This document shows, one piece after another, positions 1-10,845 of a stretch of DNA of 64,000 bases (positions are counted from its first letter, which is position 1; every line of letters starts with the position of its first letter). The stretch is from Wyeomyia smithii (Eukaryota > Arthropoda > Insecta > Diptera > Culicidae): NCBI RefSeq assembly GCF_029784165.1, contig NC_073696.1:101920065-101984064 (forward strand), in the 5' to 3' direction. The notes under the pieces were generated by a model. The model made no database searches. It saw only the letters and a program-made list of their open reading frames with translations, and had not been told where the DNA came from. The position numbers and the translations under genes are program-made.

Positions 1-1780
1 AAAACGTGAGTTTGTTTTTAATTAGGCAGTTACTGCAAATTCCCTTTTCCAATAGTTGATTGTAAATGATTGGTGAATAATATTTTCAAAATATTCTGAA
101 AACTTGAATTTCGCTTCAATATTGAAATTGGCGCTGTAGAGGATCATTCCCTTGTGAGAAAGTTTATATCCCTGGAACATGAATCAATCGGTTCTTATTT
201 CCAAAAGTGTATTCCCCTGAAAAAAAAAGTCCATTTGTCACAGAACGAGTTTGGTCTCCCATCCTGGTTGCCCTGCGTGCCCATGAGATTGCCTACTTTG
301 CGGTCTGGAGGATCGGGTATAAAAAGCGCGTGTCTGGAGTGAACGAGAATTAGTCTTGCGTCTTCCGCCGTGGTCATCGTCGCCTTTACCATCGTTGCTG
401 TTATTGTTGTTGCCGTTATTATCGTAGTTCACATGTATGTAATCGGAAGAAATTGCGGATCTCAAAGGCAGTAAACGAACGCCAGCTTTGGATTACAGTG
501 ATATAAACATGTTAGTATCTTATGACTTCTGTTATGACTAAAAATGTTCCGGGAGAGTTTATTGATTTTAAAATATCTATCAAGTGACCCAACGGAAGGT
601 TGTAATGCAAACATATGAATAGCGTAGTTTATGCGTGTAATTACTTTTTGTTCCAAATAGGAAAGCCCATCGCAATGCTTGAAAATTTGTATTCATACAG
701 CATAGATATTATTGAAATTAACCGGGTTCGGCTGGAATAGAATACTTTGTGACCGCGAAAGTTTGTTTGCAACACGAAGTGAGTTCACGTGCTACACTAA
801 CAGAAGTGAGCGGAAAGCGTAGGAAAGCAATGCTAGAGGCTTACAAATGAGGCGTTTTATTGGTGCGCGTCAAGGGAGAATTACTGTGTGATTGAATATT
901 GTACTTGAATGACAAAACATGCAGGAAGCTATCTTATTGTATTTTTATACCTATCCATCTAGCCCTGAAATTTTCAGTGTCAAAAAATCAACTTATTGAA
1001 TTGAAGTGTACCGTTAGACTTTGGCGAAAAGTGTGCCAAATAGTGACTGTATTTTGTTTTCTGGTGACAGAATCGTTGATTTGTTGATACATAAGGTGTG
1101 GCAATACGCTGCTACTCGAGGATAATACCGTTATAAACCGCGGGTGACACAGTTTCTGCGCCGTGGACACGATGCTCACCGGTTGAAGAACGAGAACAAC
1201 CTTAGCAAAAATAATACAGGCGAAGGATTCGAGAAAAGGGAGACATCGAGAGATGGATGTAAAATTATAAACCGTAAATTAAAATGTTTCCGTCGTCTTG
1301 TTTCGCGAACCCGTCTGTCTGTCTCCCGACAACGGAGCGGCCACTTGAACTGGGATGAAACAGGTTCCAAGTCTGCGCGAGTGCTGCAAATAAATGACAA
1401 AGTGCGTTGACTTCGGATTTGAAGCGGTGCGTGCAAATCACAGTCACCATGCGGTTTATTTGTGCTGTCAAAGTGTCATTGGAAGCCTAGAAATTTGTGT
1501 ATGGTTCGAGCTATTTTGTGGAAATTTTTTGTGTGGTCAACTTAATGAGTAATACGTTTACTACAAGCTTCTCATAAAAGTTATGAAAAAAACGTGATGT
1601 AATGTAATTTCTTAAAATCTTAAGCAGATAGAGAGTTGGTGGCAAAGAACGAACTGTAGAGCGGTTTAAAAAGCTCAATTTGAGCTGGGAAAACAATAAT
1701 GTTAAGCACGTTTTTTTGAAGAAACACCGAATTTGTTTGAAACTACTACTTTTGAACATTTTAGCTAACAAAATATTCCA
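1..1780. other. Non-coding stretch with no gene recognised
   Basis: No open reading frame here looks like a conserved protein. The stretch holds a strong TATA-type promoter candidate near position 318 (listed separately). Parts of 780-1480 are richer in G and C than the surroundings, which could fit a transcribed leader or untranslated exon. I see no convincing splice pair, so this stays an inference. Confidence 0.5.
308..350 (+). promoter_or_regulatory. Candidate TATA promoter
   Basis: The core GGGTATAAAAAGCGCG lies at about 315-330, a good match to an insect TATA box in GC-rich flanks. A start about 30 bases on falls near 345-350 in GAATTAGTCTTGCG. The only clear gene downstream on this strand is the chitinase at 11944, which would need a long 5' intron. 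That link is inferred only, and there is a second candidate at 10811. Confidence 0.35.
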
Positions 1781-1782
1781 GA

Positions 1783-1972
1783 GATACGATGCTGGCCTAA
1801 CAAGCCAGTCGTGGGTTCGAGTCATGCCTTGGGAGAGGCTGTTATTGTCAGTAGGATCGTAGCGCCCGCAATCCCACAATTGTCCTGTACACTTGACAGT
1901 TGGCTGCGAAGTCTGTGTATGATAAAACAGAGGGTCGAGGTCCAATACGGATGGTAGCACCAAGGCTTTGTA
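1783..1972 (+). repeat. tRNA-derived SINE, family 1, copy 1
   Basis: An A-box-like start (GATGCTGGCCTAAC) is followed by a B-box-like GTGGGTTCGAGTC, the internal RNA polymerase III promoter layout of tRNA-derived SINEs. Two other copies lie at 37121-37246 (+) and 58041-58220 (minus). They share the blocks CTAACAAG(T/C)CAGTCGT, AGGATC(G/C)TAGCG and CAGT(T/C)GGCTGC. It is not a tRNA gene, because no cloverleaf can be drawn beyond the promoter part. The family name is not assigned. Confidence 0.65.
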
Positions 1973-2777
1973 TTTTAAGTTTCCAAAATATTGCTTATTA
2001 CATTCATTTATACATGTTAAGGCTGTGTCTAGTAGGCTGAGCCACTTGAGGGAAAATATTCAAGAAACATCAAAGTTGAATCACTGTGAATAGATTAACG
2101 TTAGGGCATATGCGTATCTACAACATTGCTTTGCTTTTGAAATAAGAATGCTTGAAAAAACCGTTGCAACCGTTTCAAATGTAAATTAGTGATCATTTGT
2201 TATTTGCCATTTCTAAGGCGGAAGGGGTCTGAACATCAATCAAACTTAGTTTACTTCTTTACAACTGCCTTTAACAACTTTCGAATGGGGTGGCTTGTTC
2301 GGAGTCTGTCCCACAGTCATCAGTTTCTGTAAAGACTTTGAATATATTCTTTACTGTTCCGTCAATTCATATTTGTGTCATTGGTTGATCTACTGCAGCC
2401 GTATATTATTAGCCTAGCGATGTACAACTCATTGTTCATACACCTGTGAAGCACTCTCTTTTCGAATTTGCTGTAGAATACTGAACGTAAAATTCAAATA
2501 AATCGAAAACTTGCCGCTCGGCTTAACGATCTCGATCAGTCAGCTTGTAGCTCATTTTGGGAGAGTTGTTGATGACTCCAATATCGCTGGTTTCTTTCTT
2601 AAAAGAAATACGAATGTTAAGAAGCACAGGAGACTTCGGAAAAAATGATACCGCTTCTTCACACGCAACCAAATTACATTTTCAACTTAGTCAGCTTTAT
2701 GGAATAACCATGTTCAAGCATATTTTGCCACAACTTGTAGCACCTAATTGAATCGTACGCTGGTTAAAAGTTAAAAA
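1973..2777. other. Non-coding stretch with nothing recognised
   Basis: AT-rich, with only short chance open frames. No repeat, RNA gene or inverted-repeat element was recognised. Confidence 0.5.
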
Positions 2778-3000
2778 CAAAACAATATCGCACGCTAGCC
2801 TGTGGTCTCGATCAACTCGATTATTATTAGTTGAGAGAATTCGTTGTCGATATTGTTTTTGACACATTTTGTATGTGTAGGATAAGTACAATGATACACC
2901 GTGCCCTAGTGCTGAGTCGAGAAAATTTCCAGCTCGAAAAGATCACCCGATATCATAACCATGTGGGAAAGCTAGCCGATCGACATTGCTAACCACAGAG
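2778..3000 (-). repeat. tRNA-derived SINE, family 2, copy 1
   Basis: Read on the minus strand this runs from CTCTGTGGTTAGCAATGTCG through a degenerate B-box region and TTTTCGAGCTG to AGGCTAGCGTGCGATATTG. It aligns along its length with 5452-5681 on the plus strand, with many scattered substitutions. The start GTGGTTAGC resembles a tRNA A-box. The second copy keeps a better B-box (GGGTTCG). The family name is not assigned. Confidence 0.6.
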
Positions 3001-5451
3001 TAACGGAGACACACAAAAGTTAAAAAGCAGATGATAAATTTGCAAGTTGTGAACATTCGCACTATAAATTTTTCACGTGGAGTGTAGATGGCATTTAGCA
3101 ACTCATATAAGATGGTTTAAGTGGTCTATGTGTTTTCATTACAAATTTATCAACACAATGAAATAATCAAAAGCACCCGAAATAACAATTGATGTACAAA
3201 TTTAAAAACAACTTAAAACTATTACTATCACTAAACTTTCGAAGTAATGAATGAATCTTGCCGAATACATGCCAGTACTCATTTCAATAGAATGCCGAAA
3301 AAAAATTTTGGAATTTAATGTCTTACCGAAAAAATTCCCCATATAAAATTCGAATTCGAGTTATTCATGACAATATTTAGTATAGGAACAGATCCTACAT
3401 CATTTTTGGTCGTTATTACTACATTCTTTTGATAAAACACCAGATCACGACGTTTCTGGCATTTCTTACAAATTAGGAAGCAATAAAAATTAAATTTCAG
3501 AAATTTTATCGAAAATCTGGCAGTGGTTTTCTTCGGCAGGATTTTGCCTGCTGGAAAAGATTACTGCCAATGTCGTTCGATACCCTACGTCCCTCTGCTG
3601 AATTTTTTTTCGAAATGAGATGTATGAAAAATACACCAAAACCACACTTTTTCTGTCCCGGACTAAACCTAAAAGAAATAGGGTGTATGTCGTTTGAAAA
3701 TACCAACAACAAATATAAAAGCTACTGAATGCCTTACGAAAAACATGATAACTGAGTGTAGTTTCGTTTGGCTGTTCGTTTCATGATGTATATAGACATG
3801 GTATAACAGTATGTCAAAAGCAGAATCGGCCATATTGGAAACAAATGCCAGAGACTAAGTTTGTTTGTTAACAACTAATGCATAAATATCATCGCAACGT
3901 ATAATATATCTTTCGGTTGTATTTAAATTATAGTTATGACAAACTTGTGCGACATGTACTGGACACATCCCGCAGAAGGCAAACTTTCAGTCTTCCTGAG
4001 AAATGACTGTTATAAAGGCACTCAAAACATGGCCACTTTTCCCAGGTTGAATTACTAGATTTTTAAATTCAGGCGCCTAACTTCGATATAGACGTTATTT
4101 CAACGTCAAAATGAAAAGTGACGTTAGCGCCATTTTGCGTAGAAATGACGATGAGATAAGGGTGCTGCGATCAGAGGAGTGCTGCCGTCAAAATTTTGCT
4201 TACCAATCATAACCTCATTATGGCATCCAAATTTCATTAACAATGCTTTCACACAATATAAGATATTCATTGTAGGTGCACATTACACTGAAAATAAGCG
4301 TTAAGTCGTTTTTTTTTCATTCATAAACATGTTTATTCAAAAATAAATCAATGGCCATAATAGAACGTTTACTCTATTCCAGTTTTTCTAGGGCAAACCA
4401 ACCAAAAAGTGGGTACTAGAATTGCTGTTATCAGAATCAAAAAGTTGAAGACAATTATTTTTATGCGCAATCACGCGGGAATATTTATATACCTATAGCC
4501 GTTTTTTGTATCTAATATAAACATAATATTTAAAACATAGATAATATCTACGTAACAGCGATATACAACTTTCTCACAGATTGTTAGGTTCTTACGTTGG
4601 GAATATTCCAGGGACCAATGAGGACCCCTATGTTAATGAAAAAAAAAACTCTTCTGCGCAAATGTTTTAATGTAAATCTACTCAGAGTAGTTCAACTTTT
4701 AAAGTTCTTACTCTACTATTCCTCAATGTGACTCTAACTTTTAATGAAAATCACTTAGAGCCATTTTATTCGAAAGCTGAGAAAATTTCCTACAAGATAC
4801 AACCTTTACATGTCCAAATATATGCAACAACAATTTTGATAGCAAAGATGTTCAATAGTAGTGTTGTTTTAATTGTATTTTTATGTTTTTTCACAAAAGC
4901 ACGTAATTAACATTTGTGTTTTTTAATCAAATCAAAAGGTTTAATCAAATAAAACCTTGGAAACGGCTCTACCATTCATCTTTGGCACCAACTCTCTATC
5001 AGCTTTAGTTTTTGAGGAATAACCATTTTAATTAAGCATCTCAACAAACAATTCTGTAGATTTACAGCTCATTAAGTTACTAACAAGTGGGTTTAGGCTG
5101 AACTATAGCTTAAGATGTTTAGTGAAGAATTTGGGTCACAAAGTTAACTGTTTTCGTGAAAATGTTATATCTCTGCATTGACTCGTATTGATTCATGATG
5201 ATTTTTTATAAGAAAAACACAGTAAACTATAGAATTTTTAAATAAAATTGATTACATTTGCCGAAAAATGCAAATTTAGTTGTTATATACAGAAATAATC
5301 TATCTGGCAACACTCCCGGAATTTTTTTTAATTCCTTGATTTGTTTTTTTTTTTGGAAATCATTTATCAGTATTTTTCGAACGTACTTTGTAGAAATAAA
5401 TACGTATAAATTGTAATAAAAAGAAATAAAGAGGTGTTGAACAAAAAATTG
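3001..5451. other. Non-coding stretch with nothing recognised
   Basis: AT-rich sequence with no conserved reading frame. Open frames such as 3506-3712 and 4728-4910 have no recognisable domain and biased, low-complexity composition. No repeat structure was made out by eye. Confidence 0.5.
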
Positions 5452-5681
5452 TTCTGTGGTTAGCGATGTCGGTCGGCTAGCTCTCCTACACGGCTGTGAT
5501 GTCGGGTTCGTTTTCCGATCAGGTCGAGGATCTTTTCGAGCTGAAAATTCTCTCGACTCGGTGTATCGGTGTATCGTTGTACTTATTCTAGAACATGCAA
5601 AATGTGCCAAAAAACAATATCGATAACGATGAACGAAATGATCGAGGCCGCATTAGCCCCACAGGCTAGCGTGCGACATTG
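5452..5681 (+). repeat. tRNA-derived SINE, family 2, copy 2
   Basis: Starts with CTGTGGTTAGCGATGTCGG (A-box-like), has GTCGGGTTCGTTTTCC (B-box-like) about 45 bases on, and shares its body and its end (CACAGGCTAGCGTGCGACATT) with the minus-strand copy at 2778-3000. The copies are clearly diverged, so the family looks old. Confidence 0.65.
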
Positions 5682-5726
5682 ATAAGAAATGAGCGAGGAG
5701 TATTCCAACCAACCCAAAATCTTTTT

Positions 5727-6916
5727 TTGAAGTAGAATACTTCTCTCAGGAAGTTCGGCTACATAGGGATGTGAAATGAAAATCTAAAACCGAAAAAAGT
5801 GAAAAATATGTCCAATTTCAAATGCTAATAAATCGGTTAGTATTCGATGGATTTCCTTCGTTCTTGCAGCAATAGATTGAAAAATCTTTTAAGATTCTTC
5901 CCAAAATAAGATAATTGTAATTTTATTATTCACACTATTGTACTATTGAAAATAGTCAAGCCTTGTCAAAACGAAAAATTCGATCTCTGATTGGTCGTTA
6001 TATGATTACTTCCCAAGCACGGTCGACAGAATCATATACCTTGCAAATTTAAACATGCTATTTGGCCTATAAAAGAGACTGTTTCAGCCGAAGCCGCTCA
6101 TAATAGTTCTAGACAGCGACAACAGCAGTCGTCCTCCCTTAGCAGCAGCACTTGCAGTGCTGTGGATACCAACGATGTGAAAAAAAAACAGCTGTGGCGT
6201 AGCAATGGATAGCGCACTATTTGCAGCGGATCCCAGCAACGATAGCAGCTCGGCCAGCTGATGCAGGGACAGTGGATACCAATGGCAGCGTATAGCGGCC
6301 ACAACTGTGCAGCGGATCTCAGCATCGATAGCGGCTGATGCAGTGAGGCACTTTAGTGAAATGCAGTCTCTGTGCGATAGTGGACACTAGTAAATGCATT
6401 CAATGAAAAGTTGACCCATTATGACAACACGTGAGCCGTCTAGTTTTGAGTGTTATATCAGCATTTCACTGTTTACTTTATCACAACGACTACTTTGTAC
6501 CCACTGTCAGTGATAACGCAAAGATGTAATCGGCATCTTATCCGATACTAAATTAAACAACAAATTGTCCTTTTCAGGATGCAATAAAAACCTGATGATT
6601 AAAGCGTTAATGTTTTCTCTGGAGTTAATTTACATTTTTAAATTTGTAAAAGTGATGAATTTTACTTTATTTCCGTGTCACAGAACGTACTGAACTATCT
6701 TTTCCTTCAGTCATGAGGAATACATCCGAAAAAAATTCATCTTAAAATTTTAAAATTGTCAAGCCCCAACCATGACAAGCAACTTACTATATTATTGAAA
6801 ATGGTCAATCCTTGTTGAAGCGCAAAATTCGATTGATCTGATTAGTCAACGTTTAGAAAAAATAACTGACACGCAAGCAGCCGGGTTATCTTTCTTGTAA
6901 AAGTATTCTACTTCAA
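5727..6916 (+). repeat. Promoter-bearing repeat, copy A
   Basis: First of three copies of one repeat; the others start at 58647 (B) and 60257 (C). It begins TTGAAGTAGAATACTT and ends with the inverse AAGTATTCTACTTCAA. The first 340 or so bases are shared by all three copies. A and B also share the following GCAGC-rich, non-coding part. Copies A and C agree past the right inverted repeat for about 30 more bases (to about 6950), so the true right end may lie beyond 6916. A part of the left end (about 5938-6000) is repeated at 6788-6850. There is no transposase gene inside, and I cannot name the family. Confidence 0.7.
5988..6100 (+). promoter_or_regulatory. CCAAT plus TATA promoter module in copy A
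   Basis: TCTGATTGGTCG (an inverted CCAAT box) lies about 75 bases before GGCCTATAAAAGAG (TATA). An initiator-like TTTCAGCC follows shortly after. The same two boxes at nearly the same spacing occur in copies B and C, so the arrangement has been kept while other bases changed. Whether it drives transcription cannot be told from sequence. Confidence 0.5.
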
Positions 6917-6950
6917 CCTTGCGGTCGTGGCTTTGCACACAACCCTCCTG

Positions 6951-8314
6951 TTTTTTTTGCAAAGTGACTTTCGATTAATAATTGTTCCAACTTTGAGCAA
7001 AATCTTTGACAGTCGATGCCAAGTTTGTATTTTTTCTTGGTAACTTTGTATGGAGTGACCAAGCTTTAGAGAATGACTGTGGTGCAACCCTATACTGACG
7101 ACTGTTCTCTCTTCTTACTCTAACAGCCTCATGAATAAGCAATTCATGAGAGCTTTGTGTTGCACATGACAGCTCATATCTGCGCATGTATTTTCTTCTT
7201 TTGGATATGACAGCCTAGTTTGTTCATTTCGAGGATGTCCTGTTCGTTTGGCCTGCGGTGTTAAATTTTAATGTTTTTCACTCCGTTACTACGAATGAAA
7301 ACTACCCGACCTACAAAAAACGTAAAAATGGGCTGCGTGCGCTGTCCACCATTAAAACGTTTTTCCCGAGGTGATCCTCGCTTTAATTATAGCATCGGCC
7401 TTACTTTCGTGAATCATGATCACCTGACATCTCGTTCGGATTCGTGCCGAAGTATGTCAGGTTGTAAAGGCAGTCATTAGCGATAGCTTGGAAGAACCAA
7501 CAGACATAAGAAGATAAAAAATAACAGCCTGTTTGGCATTGCATGTGTGTGCTGTCGTCAGTGGCTGTCGGGCTGTGTACCGAACGTACGGTGAGCAAGG
7601 AGAGCTGTGCTATACAATGAGAGCCGAATCAGTTTAAAATTTGCTGTCACGGAAGGACAGTCATTTTCAGAAGCCTGGAAGTGACTCATGTACTGACAGG
7701 AATGAAATCGTGATACATCATAAACGCGCAAAAATGCGCAGATTTTTCTTTCTGGAATTATTTCTATTTGGAAATGAGGTTGTTTGTGCTGAGAAACATC
7801 TAGAACATTGGAAAAACCCTTTTCGAAGCTTAATTCGGAAGATAAATTTCCAAAATGTTCGATCTGAAATATATAGTCAACAAGACATCGAACCTCTTAT
7901 CAAAAGTGTTAAAAATTAACCGCATAACATTCATTTCAAAATACATATCTGTAACAGGTAGACTATAATCTTCAATATCCAAAAATATAACCGTCAAAAT
8001 GATTAAATTGCGTATCAAAAATCTACTTTGTTTTTGGCTTATAGTTTGAGAGTTATTGTGAGTCAAAAACAAATCAAATTGAAACAATTGCCATGGGATA
8101 CAGGATACCCCCACTATCTATGAGTCTAGTGGCATTGATTAAAAGGGTTCAATAATAATTTTGAGTTTTGCTATTGATTCCAACTTTTGCACTCAAATAC
8201 TATTATGTGCAGTGTGCACCGTTGCAAAAACGAATTCGGTATTAGAATTACGTAAAACGTCGAGATCTTGTGTTATCTGATAAAAATATTTTAAAAAAAC
8301 CGTGACAGAAATTC
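6951..8314. other. Non-coding stretch with nothing recognised
   Basis: No conserved frame. The frame at 7641-7919 starts with a normal ATG but has no recognisable domain. No RNA gene or repeat family was made out here. Confidence 0.45.
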
Positions 8315-8318
8315 TTAA

Positions 8319-8457
8319 CCCTCTAGTGCCCAGTGTTGCCTTTAGACACGTTTCAGTTGAACCTCTAAAAAGCTTCAATAAATACGTAGAAAATGTTAAT
8401 AAAAATTTATAGTGTTTTACCGAGGTCCGCCTGAAAAATAACTTGGGCACTAGAGGG
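8319..8457. mobile_element. piggyBac-like MITE with TTAA duplications
   Basis: The 139-base element has inverted ends CCCTCTAGTGCCCA and TGGGCACTAGAGGG and is bounded on both sides by TTAA (8315-8318 and 8458-8461). TTAA target duplication and ends starting CCC are hallmarks of the piggyBac superfamily. It has no coding capacity, so it would depend on a transposase supplied elsewhere. Confidence 0.8.
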
Positions 8458-8479
8458 TTAAGCCAACGTATGAGAAAAA

Positions 8480-8855
8480 ATGACCTTCAAATTTTGCTAA
8501 GCTACCGCTCAAAAGGTTCGTCTTCTCGAGAAGTGACCTCACACAAAATTTCAGCTCAATCGGACTTGCGGAAATGGTGATTTCAAGAAATCGTTTATAT
8601 TGAAAAAATTTTTTGATGTCAAATGTCTGACAAATGCACTAAACATCTAAAAAAAATCGATTTTCTGGGACTTTGAAGTGAGGGAGTTTCCCAGCTCAAA
8701 TATGCAATTTTCTCATCGGTCAAAATATTGGAACTCTGACCGCTTTGAGGCACGTGTTTCTGAAGTCCGATTGAGCTGAAATTTTGCATGGGGACTTTTT
8801 CTAGAAAACGAATCTTTTGAGCCCTACCGCTAATCGGAATTTGAAAAATCGATTT
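8480..8855. repeat. Foldback repeat
   Basis: Two arms of about 75 bases are inverted copies. The left arm (from 8501) includes ACCGCTCAAAAGGTTCG and TTTCAGCTCAATCGGACTT. The right arm (ending about 8830) has AAGTCCGATTGAGCTGAAA and CGAATCTTTTGAGC. A related single arm lies at about 21745-21835 inside the hAT-like element. No coding capacity and no clear target duplication. Confidence 0.6.
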
Positions 8856-8893
8856 TTATCGGCACACTATTGTGTATCCTTTAGACAGCTGTA

Positions 8894-10436
8894 GGGGTAA
8901 GCAGGGTAAGACCGCCCCCTTAAGCAATTCTGTTTAAAGAAAAAAAAGTTGCGGCCGCAATTTCATTTTTTCTTCGCTAAGAGGTTCTTCTATTCAATAC
9001 CCGCATTTAAAAAATAAGAACTGAAATATTTTTGTTTATTTTCCAGCTTTTTTTTAAATTTTAAAAATTCATTGAAAATGTGCAGATCTTTTTCATGCGG
9101 GGTAAGCCCGCCCACCAGCGGGGTAAGATCGCCCACCATTTTTTGAGGATAAACAATATTTTTAGGGCCGAAACGGTTTATTCTATCGGTATAGTGTCTC
9201 TGACAAAGTTGTAGATGGTATTTTTTTTCTTTTTAAATAAAATATGCACTGTGAAAAATCTGAGAAAAAAATTTTTTTTTTTTTAAGTTTTAGCTTATTT
9301 TGTTTTCTGATTATTCAAGTTCAAATCAATGTTTAGGTAACTTTTTTGGTTTTGGGGGTTTTCAAGATATTGAATTCATAATATACCTATCTTTAAGCTA
9401 AAAATTAAAACTCATTAAACCTATCTGTATGATTCTTTTGAAGACTTATTATGTATAGAAAAATACTATTAATTGTTATTTCTTTTATTTATATTTTCAA
9501 TTTTCTATATTTTTTTTTTTTTGAAGAACAAAATTACCAACGACTCTATACACCAAATAAACCGTGAAAAAAAAAATTCTTCACAAAAATTGAGCTATTG
9601 ATATTTCTATTACTCCATGATCCAACAAACATAAAATTTTAGCTTACCTTTTGTAGATTTTACAGGCAAAAACATGTTTTATTCAAAAAAATTTGAAAAA
9701 AAAATATATTTTTAATTCTATTTCTATATTTTTTCTTTAAATTTTTTTAGAGTGTGCACTTTTTTCGAAAGTAAAAAACTACTATTTTCAATTCTGCCGG
9801 AGACGTCATACCTATCAAACACACCGTCCTGGCTCTAAAATTATTTTGGTTCATTAAAACCATTTTCACACAGGTTTACTTTTTTCAAAAATAAGTCTTG
9901 TTAAAATATATTACTAGAAAACCAAATCGAAAATGGTCGATTAACATCGATGTCTTATGTGGCTTGAAGTTGCTTTACTGATCCTGTAAATATTCCTTTT
10001 GTAGTGTCGAGGCATTTGGGTCTTGAAGTAAAACAACAAGCAGTTGGATTCGTGGCGGTTTTACCCCTTGTATAGTGGGCGACTTTACCCCCAGTGGAAC
10101 ATTTTCATATTTGACCGAAAAAGTAGTCAAAATTACAAGATTACTCACGGCCTTCGATATTTCCGAAAGAAGATAGATTCAGGCAAGCGATTAAACGTAT
10201 ATTCACGAACAAAACAATAGATTTTTAGACTGAAAAACCTTAAGTCCCGTTGCCGCAAAACAATAGCGCATTGACTGGTTGCCAGCTGAAAGGTTGTTTT
10301 TGATTATTTCTGCGACTGTTCGTGCACTATCAAAACAGAAAAACGTGCAAAATGTTATGTAATTACACTGTAATTTTTCAATTATTTTATAACTTGGTAG
10401 TAAAACTACGGTGGGCGGTCTTACCCTGTTTACCCT
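8894..10436. mobile_element. TA-flanked inverted-repeat DNA element (non-autonomous)
   Basis: The ends are inverted repeats of about 24 bases sharing GCAGGGTAAGACCGCCC (8901-8917) with its inverse at 10413-10430, with two mismatches. Both ends abut TA (8892-8893 and 10437-10438), the target site of Tc1/mariner-type elements. Further copies of the GGGTAAG...CGCCC motif lie inside each end (about 9098-9137, and inverted at about 10055-10100). The 1.5-kb AT-rich interior has no transposase frame. Confidence 0.75.
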
Positions 10437-10804
10437 TAAATGCATGCAAGATTTAAAAAAAAATCATAAACCAAAGATTTAAAATAAAAAAAATCAAAGA
10501 GATTTGACCATACAATTCCTGTGAAGTTAGTTGAAGAACTTTCAGTTTATCGGTTTTTTCATCTCCACAGGGATCTGGCTTCTGTTATTTTGTAATAAAA
10601 GACATGGTTCTTTTGTGACAATGGCATTGAATAATCATATATGTCATTAGTATGAATCATTAAGTGTATCATCATCACACACAAAAAATATGTTGCATAC
10701 TCCAACCAGCCGTTGTTGACAGAGACAAAACACGGCGCACAAACGAAACAGTATGAATCAATCAGCAGGGAGGTGTGTCTGTTTTTGTTGATGTTTTGCT
10801 TTCT

Positions 10805-10845
10805 CCCAACCGTATATATATAAACGACTAAACATAGCGGTACCG
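10805..10845 (+). promoter_or_regulatory. Candidate TATA promoter upstream of the chitinase gene
   Basis: CCGTATATATATAAACG at about 10808-10825 is a TATA-like core 1.1 kb before the chitinase start codon. An untranslated exon from here could splice to the acceptor TTGTTCCAG ending at 11922. I did not find one clearly best donor. Alternatively the promoter is the one near 318. Confidence 0.35.

Noticed and set aside
1790..1830. Possible tRNA gene from the GGGTTCGAGTC box
   Set aside because: No cloverleaf or T-run terminator fits, and the same sequence is repeated elsewhere as a SINE.
4105..4135. Short palindromic AACGTCA words near 4100
   Set aside because: Isolated words with no repeat boundaries or nearby gene; too weak to call a binding site.
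5227..5610. 127-codon minus-strand open frame
   Set aside because: It overlaps the family 2 SINE; the translation is antisense to repeat sequence.
5727..6100. Histone gene promoter or histone gene cluster remnant
   Set aside because: CCAAT and TATA boxes fit, but no histone coding or 3' stem-loop was found near any of the three copies; kept only as a comparison.
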